A stretch of DNA of 64,000 bases from Anaerolineae bacterium (GCA_022843385.1 JALHNT010000009.1:1-64000); one strand, 5' to 3'. Shown: positions 53,518 to 63,629, counted from the first letter of the stretch. Made by a program: numbers and translations. Notes: generated from the sequence alone by a model not told the origin.

Positions 53518-53860
53518 TGGCGCGTTGAAGGAAGGCCAGCGCGTCATCAAGCTGCTCGAAACTCTTGGAGTTACCCCGATGTCGCACCTGCATCAGCGAA
53601 CGGAACAACCGCGTCGGTTTCACATACACGAACCAGCGCGCATTCGGGTGATACAGCAGTTCGCTCAGTGAACTCAGCTCCAGCACATGCGGATCAACCT
53701 CCGGGCAGTGGCTCATATCCAGCAGCAGCGAATGCGGTGCCCCCGACAACGCTGGCAAACAGGCGACAATGACCTGCCGCATATCATCAACACTCAGGAC
53801 GCCGTCGAAATGCACCTGGATGACCGGCTGATCGGGCGCAAAGGTGATCTGAACACTCAT
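53501..53860 (-). CDS. STAS-like small protein
   Basis: A 119-residue protein with the alternating strand-helix pattern of SpoIIAA-like proteins: VIQVHFDGVLSVDDMRQVIV, SLLLDMSHCPEVDPHVLEL, ARWFVYVKPTRLFRSLM. It has no conserved phospho-Ser in the usual place, so it may be a STAS-fold relative without the partner-switch role. It lies immediately downstream of the cNMP/bPH2 membrane protein gene on the same strand (23-base gap). Confidence 0.65.
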   Translation of the reverse strand: MSVQITFAPDQPVIQVHFDGVLSVDDMRQVIVACLPALSGAPHSLLLDMSHCPEVDPHVLELSSLSELLYHPNARWFVYVKPTRLFRSLMQVRHRGNSKSFEQLDDALAFLQRAITPSG

Positions 53861-53883
53861 TAAAACTGCTTTACCTCGGCTGC

Positions 53884-55659
53884 CTACGAGCCATGTGGCC
53901 CATCGCGGCGGACGGCGCGGGGGATGCCGGGCGGGCGCGAACGGTCGCGCACACGGGGCGGCGGATCGGCTGGCACTGTCGATTGCACCGGATAGGTGGG
54001 AGCTGCTGCCGGGGGAGCAGAGGGCTGGGCAGTGGCCGCTGTCCCTGGAGCGATGGTCTCATGATACACCGAGAGATATTCGACAATGGCCTGGCGCTGG
54101 CGCTGGGCTTCTTCCTGTTTCTTGTCTTCTTCGGCTTTGTCGCGCCGGCTGGCGATCTCCTGCTGGATAGCGCGTGGATGATGGACGCTGGTGATGCGCT
54201 TGGCATTCTGCTCTTCTGTGCCGCTCAACATAATCCGCACTTCGCCAATTTGCAGCAGGCTGTTGATGAGACCTTTGGTATCTGCCACCACATTATCAAC
54301 CTGGGAGATCAACACCTGATCTTTTTGATCCTGGAGGAACAGCGGACGGCGGCGAATGATGGTGATGGTCTGGTCGCCGATGATGTACAGATCATTGCGC
54401 CAATCCCAATCCATCAGGTACATCCAGGCGACGCACAACCCCATGATCGCCAGCGGCAGCAAGGGCGAAACCAGTCCGGTGAACAGCACCGCTGCCCCAC
54501 CCAGAAAGAAGACTGCTGGCAGAATGATCTTCGACCACCAGACGAACCAGTGTTTGCGATAGACGGTCTCGCCTTTGTCGTTGGTGAATTTGATGCTGAA
54601 CAGTCCAGGGCGGCTGGATTGCCCACCGCTGTCATTGGCCGCGCCTGCCGCGCCTCCACCACCCCGCCCACCGAGGAACTTTTCGATCTCGCCCCGGATC
54701 GCCCGGCGCTGGGCTTCGCGGCTGGCATTGGCCTTACTCTTCTTGAATTCCTCACGATGGGTGAAGATGAGCTGCTGAATGCTCTTGGGATTGGTGACGT
54801 GATTCAACACCAGGTTATGGCTGTCGCCGGAGGTCTTGACGATCAGCGTGCCATAATTGAGCAGCCGACCCACGACATCGGTGATCGGCGGCAGCGAGGT
54901 CGCCACTTCGCTGACCGCATCCAGCGGGATTTCGTTGACCCGCTCGTTGAAGTTGCGGATGCTACGCTGGATGTTGATCACCCGCTGGTCAGTGACAATC
55001 AGCAGATCATTGAACCATTCCAGATAATGATAGCCGATCAACAGCAGCAGCAGCGCTGTCGCCGGGACGACGAATAATCCCCAGGGCAGCCCCGGCGCAT
55101 TGGCACCGATGAGAAAGCCGCCGACCCACAGCGCACCCATCAGCAGGATAGTGGTCAGCGCCCGCCCCCAGAAGAACCAGATGTGATGCCGGGTCTTGAG
55201 CAGCACCGTCTCGTCCTCATTCTGGGTATCGAATTGTTTGGGCTGGTCGGACTTGGGCTTGCCCTCGGCGTTGTACATCGCCTGAGCGATATCCGGGTAG
55301 CGCGACAGGATGGCGCGAATCTGCTGGCGCGAGAGGAAGATGATGATGGTGGTTTCGGCGGCTCGCAGCGATACCGGTGAGGCAGCTTCGGTGAACAGCG
55401 CCGATTCCCCGGTCATGCCGCCGGCTGCCATCCGGCTGATCCCCTGCTCGATGCCATTGGCTCCGCGTTGAACATAGACGGCGCTGCCGGAGACCAGCAC
55501 AAATAAGCCGGGTGGCGCTTCCCCCTGGCGCATGATCTCCTGCCCTGATTCGTAACGCAGCACCTGTGTCGCTTCCGCCACAATGTCCACCTGTTCCGGC
55601 GTCATGCGGGCGAACAGTGGCAACCGGCGGATATTCGACACGACAAACGGATCAGCCAT
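53884..55659 (-). CDS. Cyclic-nucleotide-binding and bacterial PH-domain membrane protein
   Basis: A 591-residue protein. A cNMP-binding domain (about 10-130; QEIMRQGEAPPGLFVLVSG, GGMTGESALFTEA) is followed by two helices (about 160-215) and a PH-like segment with VTDQRVINIQRSIR. A Gly-rich linker then precedes a second pair of helices and a second PH-like segment with IIGDQTITIIRRRPLFLQDQ. The repeated bPH2 layout is known for membrane-associated scaffolds. The C-terminal 100 residues are a Lys/Glu/Gln coiled coil and a Pro-rich tail. A cyclic nucleotide may control its membrane position (inference). Several Arg residues of the phosphate-binding cassette are not evident. Confidence 0.82.
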   Translation of the reverse strand: MADPFVVSNIRRLPLFARMTPEQVDIVAEATQVLRYESGQEIMRQGEAPPGLFVLVSGSAVYVQRGANGIEQGISRMAAGGMTGESALFTEAASPVSLRAAETTIIIFLSRQQIRAILSRYPDIAQAMYNAEGKPKSDQPKQFDTQNEDETVLLKTRHHIWFFWGRALTTILLMGALWVGGFLIGANAPGLPWGLFVVPATALLLLLIGYHYLEWFNDLLIVTDQRVINIQRSIRNFNERVNEIPLDAVSEVATSLPPITDVVGRLLNYGTLIVKTSGDSHNLVLNHVTNPKSIQQLIFTHREEFKKSKANASREAQRRAIRGEIEKFLGGRGGGGAAGAANDSGGQSSRPGLFSIKFTNDKGETVYRKHWFVWWSKIILPAVFFLGGAAVLFTGLVSPLLPLAIMGLCVAWMYLMDWDWRNDLYIIGDQTITIIRRRPLFLQDQKDQVLISQVDNVVADTKGLINSLLQIGEVRIMLSGTEEQNAKRITSVHHPRAIQQEIASRRDKAEEDKKQEEAQRQRQAIVEYLSVYHETIAPGTAATAQPSAPPAAAPTYPVQSTVPADPPPRVRDRSRPPGIPRAVRRDGPHGS

Positions 55660-55934
55660 AAGGGCGCTTCCTGCAAGGTTTCTGAACCGGAATTATACCG
55701 AATTTCAATAAAACGAAAAAACGCCGGTGATCGCTGTCCCAGTGGGTTTCCATTTTGCAGCGGCATTCGCTACAATCGATTCAGGTGCGTTCACTGGATG
55801 CAGAAGCACCAAGCGGATTGAATGGTTATCCAGAAAAGTCGTTCACAACCGGTCTAAACAATTGTGATCGGATGTAGCCTGAACGAACAACTGCGAACGA
55901 GTAACTAACAACGAGCAACGAAGGATAAGCCGGC

Positions 55935-58067
55935 ATGTCGAGCGATCAGGCCAGGGACTTGCGGAAACAGGGCATAGCAGCCGCCAAAGCCGGGCATAAG
56001 GACGAAGCGCGCCAGCTCCTTCAGCGCTCGCTGCGCCTGGACGCGAAGAACGAAGCCGCCTGGTCGTGGATGCTGACGCTGGCGCGTGACAACCGCGAAC
56101 GGCTGTTGTTCCTCAGCCGTCTGCTCGACCTGAACCCACAGAACGAACTGGGGCAAAAAACACTGCAATCGCTGAACCTGACGCCGGATCAACTGGCGGC
56201 GCAGATCGCGGAACTGGCGGCGCCCGCCCCAGCCAGCGCAGAAACCAGCGGTGTCCCGTTCCCCGATGGACGCCAGCTCGCTCGCTTGCAGGCCGAAGCC
56301 GAAGACATCGTCAGCGCCTATCGCAAACCGCTGCCAGAATATCCCGGTGTGAAGTGGGTACAGAAGACCAAAGGGCGTGCCGGTGAACGGGATCAGTTGG
56401 TGCTGCGGACGGTGGTGTTCGCTGCCGGGGCCGTCGTAACCCTGCTGGTTCTGTTCGGCGTCTACAGCGCCATCATCAATACGCCAGCCGTGCGCGATGT
56501 CCTGTTTGTGCCGACAGCCACCTTCGCCCCAACCCGTCCCCCGCCCACCGCCACCCCATCACCCACGCCGGGGCCATCGCTGACGCCGTCGCCAACTCCC
56601 GCCGAGACCTACACACCCAGCCCAACCGTACCGCCCGGCATCGCTGATGGGCGCGTCGTCCTGCCCAGAGCCACCGCCGTCTACCCCGATGTCAGCAGCC
56701 GGGCGTTGCAGCAGGCGATTGAACTGGTGCGGCAGGAACGTTATCGCGAAGCGCTGCCTACGCTTCAGGTCGAAGTCACCCTGGTCGCGAACAGCTTTGA
56801 TGCGCTTCCTTATTACTACCAGGCACTCACGCTGGCTGGATTGGGCGATCTGGAGGGTGCGCTGGGCATCTTGCAGGAAGCCGAACGACGCCTGGGCGAA
56901 CGTCCTACCGAGAATTACGGCGGGGTTGTGAACGCAGGACTGGCGTACATCAATCTGTTGAAGGCCGAACGTGCGCTGGAAGACAATGACAGCGCTGCCG
57001 CAGCGCCGCTGCTCTCCAATGTCGAGGCCCAGGCCCAGGCCGCCATCGTTGGCGATCCCCGTCTGGAACTGCCTTACCTGACGCTCGCCCAACGCTATCA
57101 ACTGGATCGGCAGTATGAGCCGGCGCTGGCGGTGCTGGATCAGGGATTGGCGATCCCCGACCTTGCCAGCAATGTCAACCTGATCGTGGCTAAAGGCGAG
57201 ATTTTGTTTGAGATGGGGCGCTTCGCCGAAGCCGGTTATCAGGCCTTCTTCGCCCTCTACATCGACCCCACTACCGAGACCGCCTATCCGTTACAGGTGC
57301 GGTCTGCCCTGATTCAACAGAAGCCGGGCGACGCGGTGCTATCCGCCCTGAATTACGTCTTTTACTACCCCGGCAGCGTCCGCGCCTATCTACTGCTGGG
57401 TGATGCGCGGGCGGCGGAAGGCAATACCGATCTGGCGCTGCTGGCTTACGATCAGGCGTTGGTGGCCGGGCCGGATGTCCCGTCGCTGGTGGCGCGCGGC
57501 GAACTCTACCTGCGCTTGCAGCAGTATCCCCAGGCGAATGCCGATTTCAGCGCGGCATTGGCCGTCAATGACGATCCCCGCATCCGCACCCGCCGGATGC
57601 AGGCCGCTTTTCTGGCGGAGGATTTTGCCACTGCCAGTGCAGACAGTGAAGCGCTGCGCGGACAAAACGCGGTTTCCGACGCTGAGTTGAACCTGCTGCA
57701 AACGCGCATCCTGCTGCACGACACGGCCACCACTGACGAAGCTGCTGCGCGTCGGGCATTGGAGCTGCTGACCGGCATCGACGACGGCCTTCCAGCGGAT
57801 TTGCGCCCGGTGGCGGCTGAATATCGGGCGCAGGCACAGTTCATTCTCGGTGAATTCGAAGCGGCTTTACAATCCATCACCGCAGCGCTCACCAGTGCCG
57901 ACACCGCCCGCCGTCATTACTGGCGCGGCCGCATTCACGAAGCGCTCGGCGATACCGAGGCGGCGCTGCTGGATTATGATTGGGTGCTGACCTGGAGCGC
58001 CTACTTTGAGTATCCGTTCGCTGCGGATGCCCGCTTCCGCTCCGGCGAACTGCGCGGCGGAGCGTAA
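55935..58067 (+). CDS. Large TPR protein with one membrane helix
   Basis: A 710-residue protein. The N-terminal 80 residues are the module seen at 20468-24512 (DLRKQGIAAAKAGHKDEAR, NEAAWSWMLTLARDN). A helix near 158-180 (VVFAAGAVVTLLVLFGVYSAI) and a Thr/Pro-rich linker (TPSPTPGPSLTPSPTPAET) lead to about 12 TPR units (250-700) such as GDARAAEGNTDLALLAYDQAL. The C-terminal TPR array would be outside the membrane, the first module inside. It is probably a scaffold. It ends one base before the convergent HhH gene. Confidence 0.85.
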   Translation: MSSDQARDLRKQGIAAAKAGHKDEARQLLQRSLRLDAKNEAAWSWMLTLARDNRERLLFLSRLLDLNPQNELGQKTLQSLNLTPDQLAAQIAELAAPAPASAETSGVPFPDGRQLARLQAEAEDIVSAYRKPLPEYPGVKWVQKTKGRAGERDQLVLRTVVFAAGAVVTLLVLFGVYSAIINTPAVRDVLFVPTATFAPTRPPPTATPSPTPGPSLTPSPTPAETYTPSPTVPPGIADGRVVLPRATAVYPDVSSRALQQAIELVRQERYREALPTLQVEVTLVANSFDALPYYYQALTLAGLGDLEGALGILQEAERRLGERPTENYGGVVNAGLAYINLLKAERALEDNDSAAAAPLLSNVEAQAQAAIVGDPRLELPYLTLAQRYQLDRQYEPALAVLDQGLAIPDLASNVNLIVAKGEILFEMGRFAEAGYQAFFALYIDPTTETAYPLQVRSALIQQKPGDAVLSALNYVFYYPGSVRAYLLLGDARAAEGNTDLALLAYDQALVAGPDVPSLVARGELYLRLQQYPQANADFSAALAVNDDPRIRTRRMQAAFLAEDFATASADSEALRGQNAVSDAELNLLQTRILLHDTATTDEAAARRALELLTGIDDGLPADLRPVAAEYRAQAQFILGEFEAALQSITAALTSADTARRHYWRGRIHEALGDTEAALLDYDWVLTWSAYFEYPFAADARFRSGELRGGA

Positions 58068-58068
58068 C

Positions 58069-58650
58069 TCAGGCTTTGTCGCGCCGCCCGGCGGTCAACG
58101 TCAGTTGAAGCTGTTTCAGCCCTTCCCAGTCGCCGTGCGCCGCCAGCGCCGCCTGTTCGGCCCAGGTGGTCAGGCTGGGAGCGAAGCGCATCCCGGCGGC
58201 TTCGATGGCGGCATGGAGTTGTTCGGGCGTCGATTGTGCCACCTGAGCGAAGGTATGGATGCCTGCCGCCTGCAATGCCGCATTCATCTTGGGGCCAATA
58301 CCTTCGATGATCTCCAGGTCGTCGGGCAGTTCCGGGGCGGGCGGCGTGGTCAGTTTCAGCGCCGGATTTTCAACCACCTCTTCCGAGGCGGGCGGCGGCG
58401 TCAGGCGCAGCGCTGGGCTCTTGACCACCGCTTCGGCAGGGACAGGGTCGAATGATGGAGAGTGTGCGGCCTCAGCCGGCGCCGCCGGGCGCAGCCAATC
58501 CCACACCGCCAGCAGCACCGCCAGCGCGATCAGCAGCAGCGCCAGCCAGCTCTCGGTCAGGTCGGCACGGCGGGCAACCAGGTTCAGGATCAACAAAACG
58601 GCGGCGACAATCGAAGCGACGATCAGGAAGGAACGTGCGGAGCGATCCAT
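58069..58650 (-). CDS. Membrane-anchored helix-hairpin-helix protein
   Basis: A 193-residue protein. Two short hydrophobic helices near the N-terminus (FLIVASIVAAVLLILNLVA; LALLLIALAVLLAVWDWL) are followed by an Ala/Pro-rich linker. The C-terminal HhH domain has LEIIEGIGPKMNAALQAAGI and TFAQVAQSTPEQLHAAIEAAG, a pattern used to bind DNA or proteins. Such small HhH domains occur fused to various membrane or ribosomal proteins. It is convergent with the TPR gene one base away. Role unknown. Confidence 0.8.
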   Translation of the reverse strand: MDRSARSFLIVASIVAAVLLILNLVARRADLTESWLALLLIALAVLLAVWDWLRPAAPAEAAHSPSFDPVPAEAVVKSPALRLTPPPASEEVVENPALKLTTPPAPELPDDLEIIEGIGPKMNAALQAAGIHTFAQVAQSTPEQLHAAIEAAGMRFAPSLTTWAEQAALAAHGDWEGLKQLQLTLTAGRRDKA

Positions 58651-58712
58651 GTTTCACCGTCCTCATCATTATCCAAATTTGCAGCAGGGCATAGTTTAGC
58701 GTGAGATAATGC

Positions 58713-61088
58713 TTAGGGGTAGTTAAAAGCGCTGATCTGCGCCAGCCCATCAGCCGCACCCGGAACATCGGATAAGACGGGGAAGCGCACCAGATCAGGA
58801 TAGCTGTACCAGCCGACCACCACCCGATAATCGCCGGGTGGCAGCGGCGCATCCGTCCGCAGGATCAACGTTTCGATCCACTGACGGCCGGCCGGATGAG
58901 TACCAACCGGCGCATCGAGTCCGGCCACTTGCTGGTCCTCGGCATCCAGCAGCTTGATGAAACGCACATCTTGATCGCCGATGCGCTGGTCGAACTGCCA
59001 CCGCAGCGCCACCTCGACACCATCCGCCATCCGTTTCACGCGGGAACCGTGCAGCGTCAGCCCCCGATCAAACGAGATCGGCGTGAACGAGCCGCCGCCC
59101 AGCCATTCGACCTGCATCCCGGTCAGCGTCAGATGGTCACAGATGAGCGCTGCATCCGAGCTAAGGGGACAGGGCGGCAGCAGCTCCAACGTCAGCCGGT
59201 GATAACCGGGCGATGACAGCGGGACGGTCAGCGTGAGCGCATCAGCCACCATTGTTTCGAGCAGCGGCACATCATCGAGCCACAGGCGCACCCGGCGCTC
59301 CCCCTGGTACGAGGTCGCCTGCGCCGTCAGACTCCACCACACGGCGTCGGCAGCGTAGAGATCGAAGCTGGTGCGATCGGTGATCGTTCGCGTTTCGCCT
59401 GCCATCACATCGCTGAGGAAGCTGGGCGCGGTCTCGCTGACCGGGACGGTGAACAATGCCAGCAGCTCGTCCTGATAATCGGGCTGTCCCCATGCCGCAA
59501 CCAGCCGATCATAGAGCTGCTGGTCGGGATCATAGAAGCGGTACAGGATGACCATATCGGCTCCGGCCTGTCGCAGCAGCGCCGGGTCGAGCGTCTGTTG
59601 CAGCAGCGTCAACCGGGCCGGATTGACCGGCGTCTGGCGCGTCACCTGACCGGCGATCAACGGCTTCTGATGGGCGGTTTGCAACCAGAGCGCATCTTTG
59701 GCCGCCAGCAGATTATCCCAGGGCAGGTCGAACACGGCGCGCACATCAGCGCGCTGACGCAGCTCATGAATGGCCTGGGGGATGCGAGCATCGGTGGTGG
59801 GCAACGGCCAGAACGATTGATAATCCAGCAGCACCAACCCACTCAGCAGCAGGAGGGTGGCGAGCCTGGCGCGCGGCATCCGTCCGAACAGCAAGGCAGC
59901 GCCATAACCAGCCATGATCGCCAGCGCCAGCGCCAGCAGGAAGTTGAAGCGCCCCGGCGTGCGCGCCAGATCGAACCCCGGCAGATCATGCAGCAGCGCC
60001 CAGGGCAGCGTGATGTAGGTCGAGTAACCAGCGATGTTGAGTGAAAGCGGCTGATCGAAGAGTTTGAGCAGCGGCCCCCACGATAGCAAGCAGGCCAGCC
60101 CGGCTGCACCCAGCCACAGGCGTGACGCGGGTTGGCGGAGCAGTGCCACAAGTGCCAGCAGCAGCGGGATCAGGCCGAGATAGCTGTGGCCTTCGACGAT
60201 ATTCACGCCCAGCACGCGATGGGTGTAGTCCAACTGACCATACAGTGGGTGATTGAATGAGGGGGTGACCACTGCCAGCAGATCGGCGCTGAAAGCCACG
60301 CTGCCGCCGACATCCTGATAAGCCGCCGTGCCGAGCGTCGCCCGCGCCACTGGCAGCAGAAAGAGCAGCAGCAGCCCGATACCCAGGGCGCTCGCCAGCG
60401 CCAACCGCTCTAACCCACGCCAGTTCCGCGACCACAGACACCAAGCGCCGATGACGGCCAGCAGCGGCAGCACCGCGTAGATCAATTGCAGTGTGTGTCC
60501 CAGCGGCGTCAGGAACAGCGTGATGGCCGCGACGATCAGGTTGCGCCACCCATCTGACTCGCGCCGGGTCAGCCGGAGCAGGGCATAGGCCAACAAGGGC
60601 AGCGGCCACTGCACCAGCAGCCCGCCATGTCCACCCGCCAGGTGCCCCTGAATCGTTGGCGCGGCCATGAAGATCAGCCCGCCCAACAGCGCCGCCCAGC
60701 GATCCCCTGTCCAACGCCACAGCGTCCAGTTCATCGCCCAGCCGTTGAGCGCCAGCGTCAGCAGGACGAACAGGTTGTAAGCAGCGGGTAAAGGGAGGAC
60801 GAAAGCGAACACCCAGCCGGGGAAAAATTGCAGCGGGTTCGACCACAGGATGATGCCATTGATGCCATCGGGATACCCCAGCAGGGGTTGGAAGAACAAG
60901 GGCTGCCCGGTTTTCAGGGCATGGCTCATCCACCAGAACTGGCGTGTCATCTCATGGGCGTCGCCGAAGGGATAGCCAGCCAGATGGGTGGTGAACACCG
61001 TCACAAGCGGCCAGGTGATGAGGATGGCGACAGCGAGGTAAAGCCCATACAGGCTGAGGTGAACGCGGAGCTTCATCATCCGACTCAT
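58713..61088 (-). CDS. Large membrane protein, possibly a GT-C-type glycosyltransferase
   Basis: A 791-residue protein. About 11 hydrophobic helices fill residues 1-450. An early extracellular loop has AGYPFGDAHEMTRQFWWMSH, whose acidic and aromatic residues recall the catalytic loop of GT-C transferases. Then follows a soluble region of about 330 residues with beta-rich stretches, such as LLPPCPLSSDAALICDHL and QWIETLILRTDAPLPPGDYRV near the end. I do not recognise a precise family. Three Met codons (61088, 61079, 61076) are possible starts and none has a strong ribosome site. Lipid-linked sugar transfer is an inference. Confidence 0.7.
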   Translation of the reverse strand: MSRMMKLRVHLSLYGLYLAVAILITWPLVTVFTTHLAGYPFGDAHEMTRQFWWMSHALKTGQPLFFQPLLGYPDGINGIILWSNPLQFFPGWVFAFVLPLPAAYNLFVLLTLALNGWAMNWTLWRWTGDRWAALLGGLIFMAAPTIQGHLAGGHGGLLVQWPLPLLAYALLRLTRRESDGWRNLIVAAITLFLTPLGHTLQLIYAVLPLLAVIGAWCLWSRNWRGLERLALASALGIGLLLLFLLPVARATLGTAAYQDVGGSVAFSADLLAVVTPSFNHPLYGQLDYTHRVLGVNIVEGHSYLGLIPLLLALVALLRQPASRLWLGAAGLACLLSWGPLLKLFDQPLSLNIAGYSTYITLPWALLHDLPGFDLARTPGRFNFLLALALAIMAGYGAALLFGRMPRARLATLLLLSGLVLLDYQSFWPLPTTDARIPQAIHELRQRADVRAVFDLPWDNLLAAKDALWLQTAHQKPLIAGQVTRQTPVNPARLTLLQQTLDPALLRQAGADMVILYRFYDPDQQLYDRLVAAWGQPDYQDELLALFTVPVSETAPSFLSDVMAGETRTITDRTSFDLYAADAVWWSLTAQATSYQGERRVRLWLDDVPLLETMVADALTLTVPLSSPGYHRLTLELLPPCPLSSDAALICDHLTLTGMQVEWLGGGSFTPISFDRGLTLHGSRVKRMADGVEVALRWQFDQRIGDQDVRFIKLLDAEDQQVAGLDAPVGTHPAGRQWIETLILRTDAPLPPGDYRVVVGWYSYPDLVRFPVLSDVPGAADGLAQISAFNYP

Positions 61089-61283
61089 TTTATCGGATGA
61101 TGAGTCTGCTTGCCAGCATTGTATTGATACGTCACATGAAGCGTATTGATTGGACGGACGATCTGATACGGGCGTACTGGTCAATTCATTGATCGGTGTG
61201 CGCTCAAGTTTCTCCAGGTGAGATTGAAGTGGCAAGACACACCCGCTATATGCTGCTGGCTGATGCGAGGTTGCCTGGATTAA

Positions 61284-61312
61284 AAAGGACACAGCCATCT
61301 GCCGTGTCCTTT
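61284..61312 (-). terminator. Intrinsic terminator of the FAD oxidase operon
   Basis: AAAGGACAC and GTGTCCTTT form a perfect nine-base stem around an 11-base loop. On the minus strand it ends in a T-run (TTTTT with the stem), 20 bases after the oxidase gene stop. Confidence 0.85.
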
Positions 61313-61332
61313 CTCGCGGATGTTTGCGTCAT

Positions 61333-62754
61333 TCAGAGTCCCAGTTTTCCTGGGCAGAGGATGTTATTCGGGTCGAGCGCCTGTTTGATGCGTCGCAGCG
61401 TGTCCATGCCCTGACCATACTGCGCGGGCATGTAAGGAGCCAGCCGCATCCCGACGCCATGATGATCGTTCAGCACCGCCCCGGCCTTCATCGCCGCTTC
61501 CACGCCAGCCCGGAAAATCATGTCATGCAGCTCTTTGGCCTCGGTCAGGTCATCCGGCCCTTTGGGGATTTTCATCCGGGCGTAGATCATCGACCCCCAC
61601 TCGTACCAGTGCGAGAGATGCGTCGTCAGCGACAGATTGAAGGAGTCGGGCACCACGCTGCGGATGGCCCTGGTAGTCTCGTTGTACACCGCTTCGATAT
61701 GCTCAAAGTCTGCCACCACATCCACCGTCCCCCAGATGCTCGGCAGTTCCGGCGCATACGGCGGGTAGTAAAAGACATAGCGCTTCTCCCACCAGATTTC
61801 GCCCAGCCGCGCCGGCAGCAGTTCGCCATTGCACTCGCGGCAGATATTCAGGCCATAATGCGCTTCCATATCCACCAGATCGGGATACTCGCCGTCGAAC
61901 ATCATCACCAGCGTCGGCTTATCCAGCGGTGTCTCCACCGCCCGCGCCAGACTGTGCGAGGCGGCTTCGACATCGTAGAGGCGCATCACCGGCGGCCGCA
62001 ACCCCGTCACCATGATACGCCGCCCGGCCTCGATGCCATCGCTCAGGCGGGCGAAACTCATTACGCCGAAGACTCGTTTGCGTGGCAGCCGGCGCAGCTT
62101 GACGACCGCTGCTGTGATGACCCCCAGCGTCCCTTCCGCGCCGATCTGAAGCTGGGTCAGTTCCGGCCCGGCGGCATGACGCGGCACTGACGGTGTGGTG
62201 ATCAGTTCGCCGGTAGGCGTGACGAATTCCAGGCTGAGGACGTGATCCTCGATTTTGCCATACTTGGTCGAAAGCACGCCCGACCCGCGCGCCCCGATGC
62301 TACCGCCGATAGTCGCCCATTCAGTCGAGGCCGGGTAGTGGGTGAAAGACAGGCCGATGGCGTTCAGTTCGGCTTCGAATTCCTTGCAGATTTTCCCGGC
62401 TTCGACCACACACGTCAGCGATTGGTGATCGATGTGGCGGACTTTGTTCAGCTTGCGCAGATCCATCACGATGCCGCCGCGATCAGCGTTGGCCGCGCCC
62501 TGCACGCCGCTGCCACCACCCCAGGGAGTGATCGGCACCCGCTGTTCATTCGCCAGCTTCACAATCGCGGCCACCTGCTCTGGCGTAGTCGGCGTCACCG
62601 CGATGTCCGGGCGGCTGATGGCCTGCCCGGCGGCCTGGGCGGCGATGGCGTACCACCACTGGTCACCGCCATAACGGGTGCGGGCGTCGGCCTGCTCGAT
62701 CAGATTCTCCGCGCCGACGATGCGGCTGAGTTGGGCGCTTAATCCGGAGTCCAT
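61333..62754 (-). CDS. FAD-linked oxidase of the GlcD/alkyl-DHAP synthase group
   Basis: A 473-residue flavoprotein. The FAD_binding_4 domain has VPITPWGGGSGVQGAANADRG and the ASTEWATIGGSIGARGSG loop. The C-terminal domain has DHHGVGMRLAPYM and ends LDPNNILCPGKLGL. Members oxidise 2-hydroxy acids such as D-lactate or glycolate, or make ether-lipid precursors; the DHHG motif is common to both. The substrate is open. It is the last gene of a minus-strand operon: it overlaps the creatininase-like gene by 16 bases and is followed by a strong terminator. Confidence 0.9.
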   Translation of the reverse strand: MDSGLSAQLSRIVGAENLIEQADARTRYGGDQWWYAIAAQAAGQAISRPDIAVTPTTPEQVAAIVKLANEQRVPITPWGGGSGVQGAANADRGGIVMDLRKLNKVRHIDHQSLTCVVEAGKICKEFEAELNAIGLSFTHYPASTEWATIGGSIGARGSGVLSTKYGKIEDHVLSLEFVTPTGELITTPSVPRHAAGPELTQLQIGAEGTLGVITAAVVKLRRLPRKRVFGVMSFARLSDGIEAGRRIMVTGLRPPVMRLYDVEAASHSLARAVETPLDKPTLVMMFDGEYPDLVDMEAHYGLNICRECNGELLPARLGEIWWEKRYVFYYPPYAPELPSIWGTVDVVADFEHIEAVYNETTRAIRSVVPDSFNLSLTTHLSHWYEWGSMIYARMKIPKGPDDLTEAKELHDMIFRAGVEAAMKAGAVLNDHHGVGMRLAPYMPAQYGQGMDTLRRIKQALDPNNILCPGKLGL

Positions 62755-63629
62755 GCTTTATCCTCGGTGAAATCGCGATGATGGACGTTGACCTCGACCT
62801 TTTCCAGTTCATCTACAGCATCGACCAGGTGTTGGGTGAAGCGGCGGAAGGCTTCCTCGCCCTTGGCGGCTGTGCCGCGCTGTGGCACACCCATCGTGCC
62901 GCTGTCGGTGAATTCCTCGTGGTCGAAGGGGAAGTTGAAATACTGGTAGCCCTGGAACTCGGCATCCGGCATCCCGTCCTTCTTGCCCCAGGCTTCGCCC
63001 AGCCACTTCGGCGCATGAGCCTTATCGGTCTTGGCGCGATCCAGCCGCACCAGCCCCGGATTGTGCGCCAGCACCTGCGAGGTTTCCAGTTCGCCGGCGT
63101 GCCAGCCCGGCGTCTCTTCCGGCGGGCCTTCCAGAATATCCTTCAACATGCCGATGTAACGCTCGGCATACGGCTTGTAATAGGCGATCAGCGCCCCGGT
63201 CTCGTAACGAAGCCGGCGCAGCACCGGGTCGATGATCTTGACGTTCGAGCCATGCCCGTTGACGAACACCAGCCGGTTGAAGCCGTGATGAATCAGGCTG
63301 CGACCAATGTCGTAGATCATGTTCAGATAGGTGTTGGCGCGCACCGTGATCGTCCCGGCGCCGAAGCCGGGGGCGCGCATGTGCTGCGGCGAGTATCCCA
63401 GCCATAACGTTGGCGTGTAGAGGATGCCGGCCTGTTCCCCCGCCCGCCGCGCCACTTCCAGCGCCGTGATCGTGTCACAGTACAGCGGCAGGTGCGGGCC
63501 GTGTTGTTCCAGGCTGGCCTTGGGGATCAGAATGGTATCCGAGTGTTTCAGATACTCCTGTATATCGACGTAACTGAGATCGCCCATGCAGAACGACGGA
63601 AATCCCAGCGATTTGGTCTTGCGTTCCAT
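62739..63629 (-). CDS. Creatininase-family amidohydrolase
   Basis: A 296-residue metal enzyme. The signature SLEQHGPHLPLYCDT supplies Glu, His and Asp ligands. FVNGHGSN and HAGELETSQVLA complete the metal site. The family cleaves cyclic amides such as creatinine or formamides in cofactor pathways; most genome members have unknown substrates. It has Met-Glu-Arg-Lys at the start with a good upstream GAGAGGAA. It lies between a Tm-1-like gene and an FAD-linked oxidase. Confidence 0.9.
   Translation of the reverse strand: MERKTKSLGFPSFCMGDLSYVDIQEYLKHSDTILIPKASLEQHGPHLPLYCDTITALEVARRAGEQAGILYTPTLWLGYSPQHMRAPGFGAGTITVRANTYLNMIYDIGRSLIHHGFNRLVFVNGHGSNVKIIDPVLRRLRYETGALIAYYKPYAERYIGMLKDILEGPPEETPGWHAGELETSQVLAHNPGLVRLDRAKTDKAHAPKWLGEAWGKKDGMPDAEFQGYQYFNFPFDHEEFTDSGTMGVPQRGTAAKGEEAFRRFTQHLVDAVDELEKVEVNVHHRDFTEDKAWTPD

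Noticed and set aside
53893-55077. 394-codon frame on the plus strand across the cNMP/bPH2 gene
   Set aside because: Antisense of a well-supported gene, low complexity and no motif.
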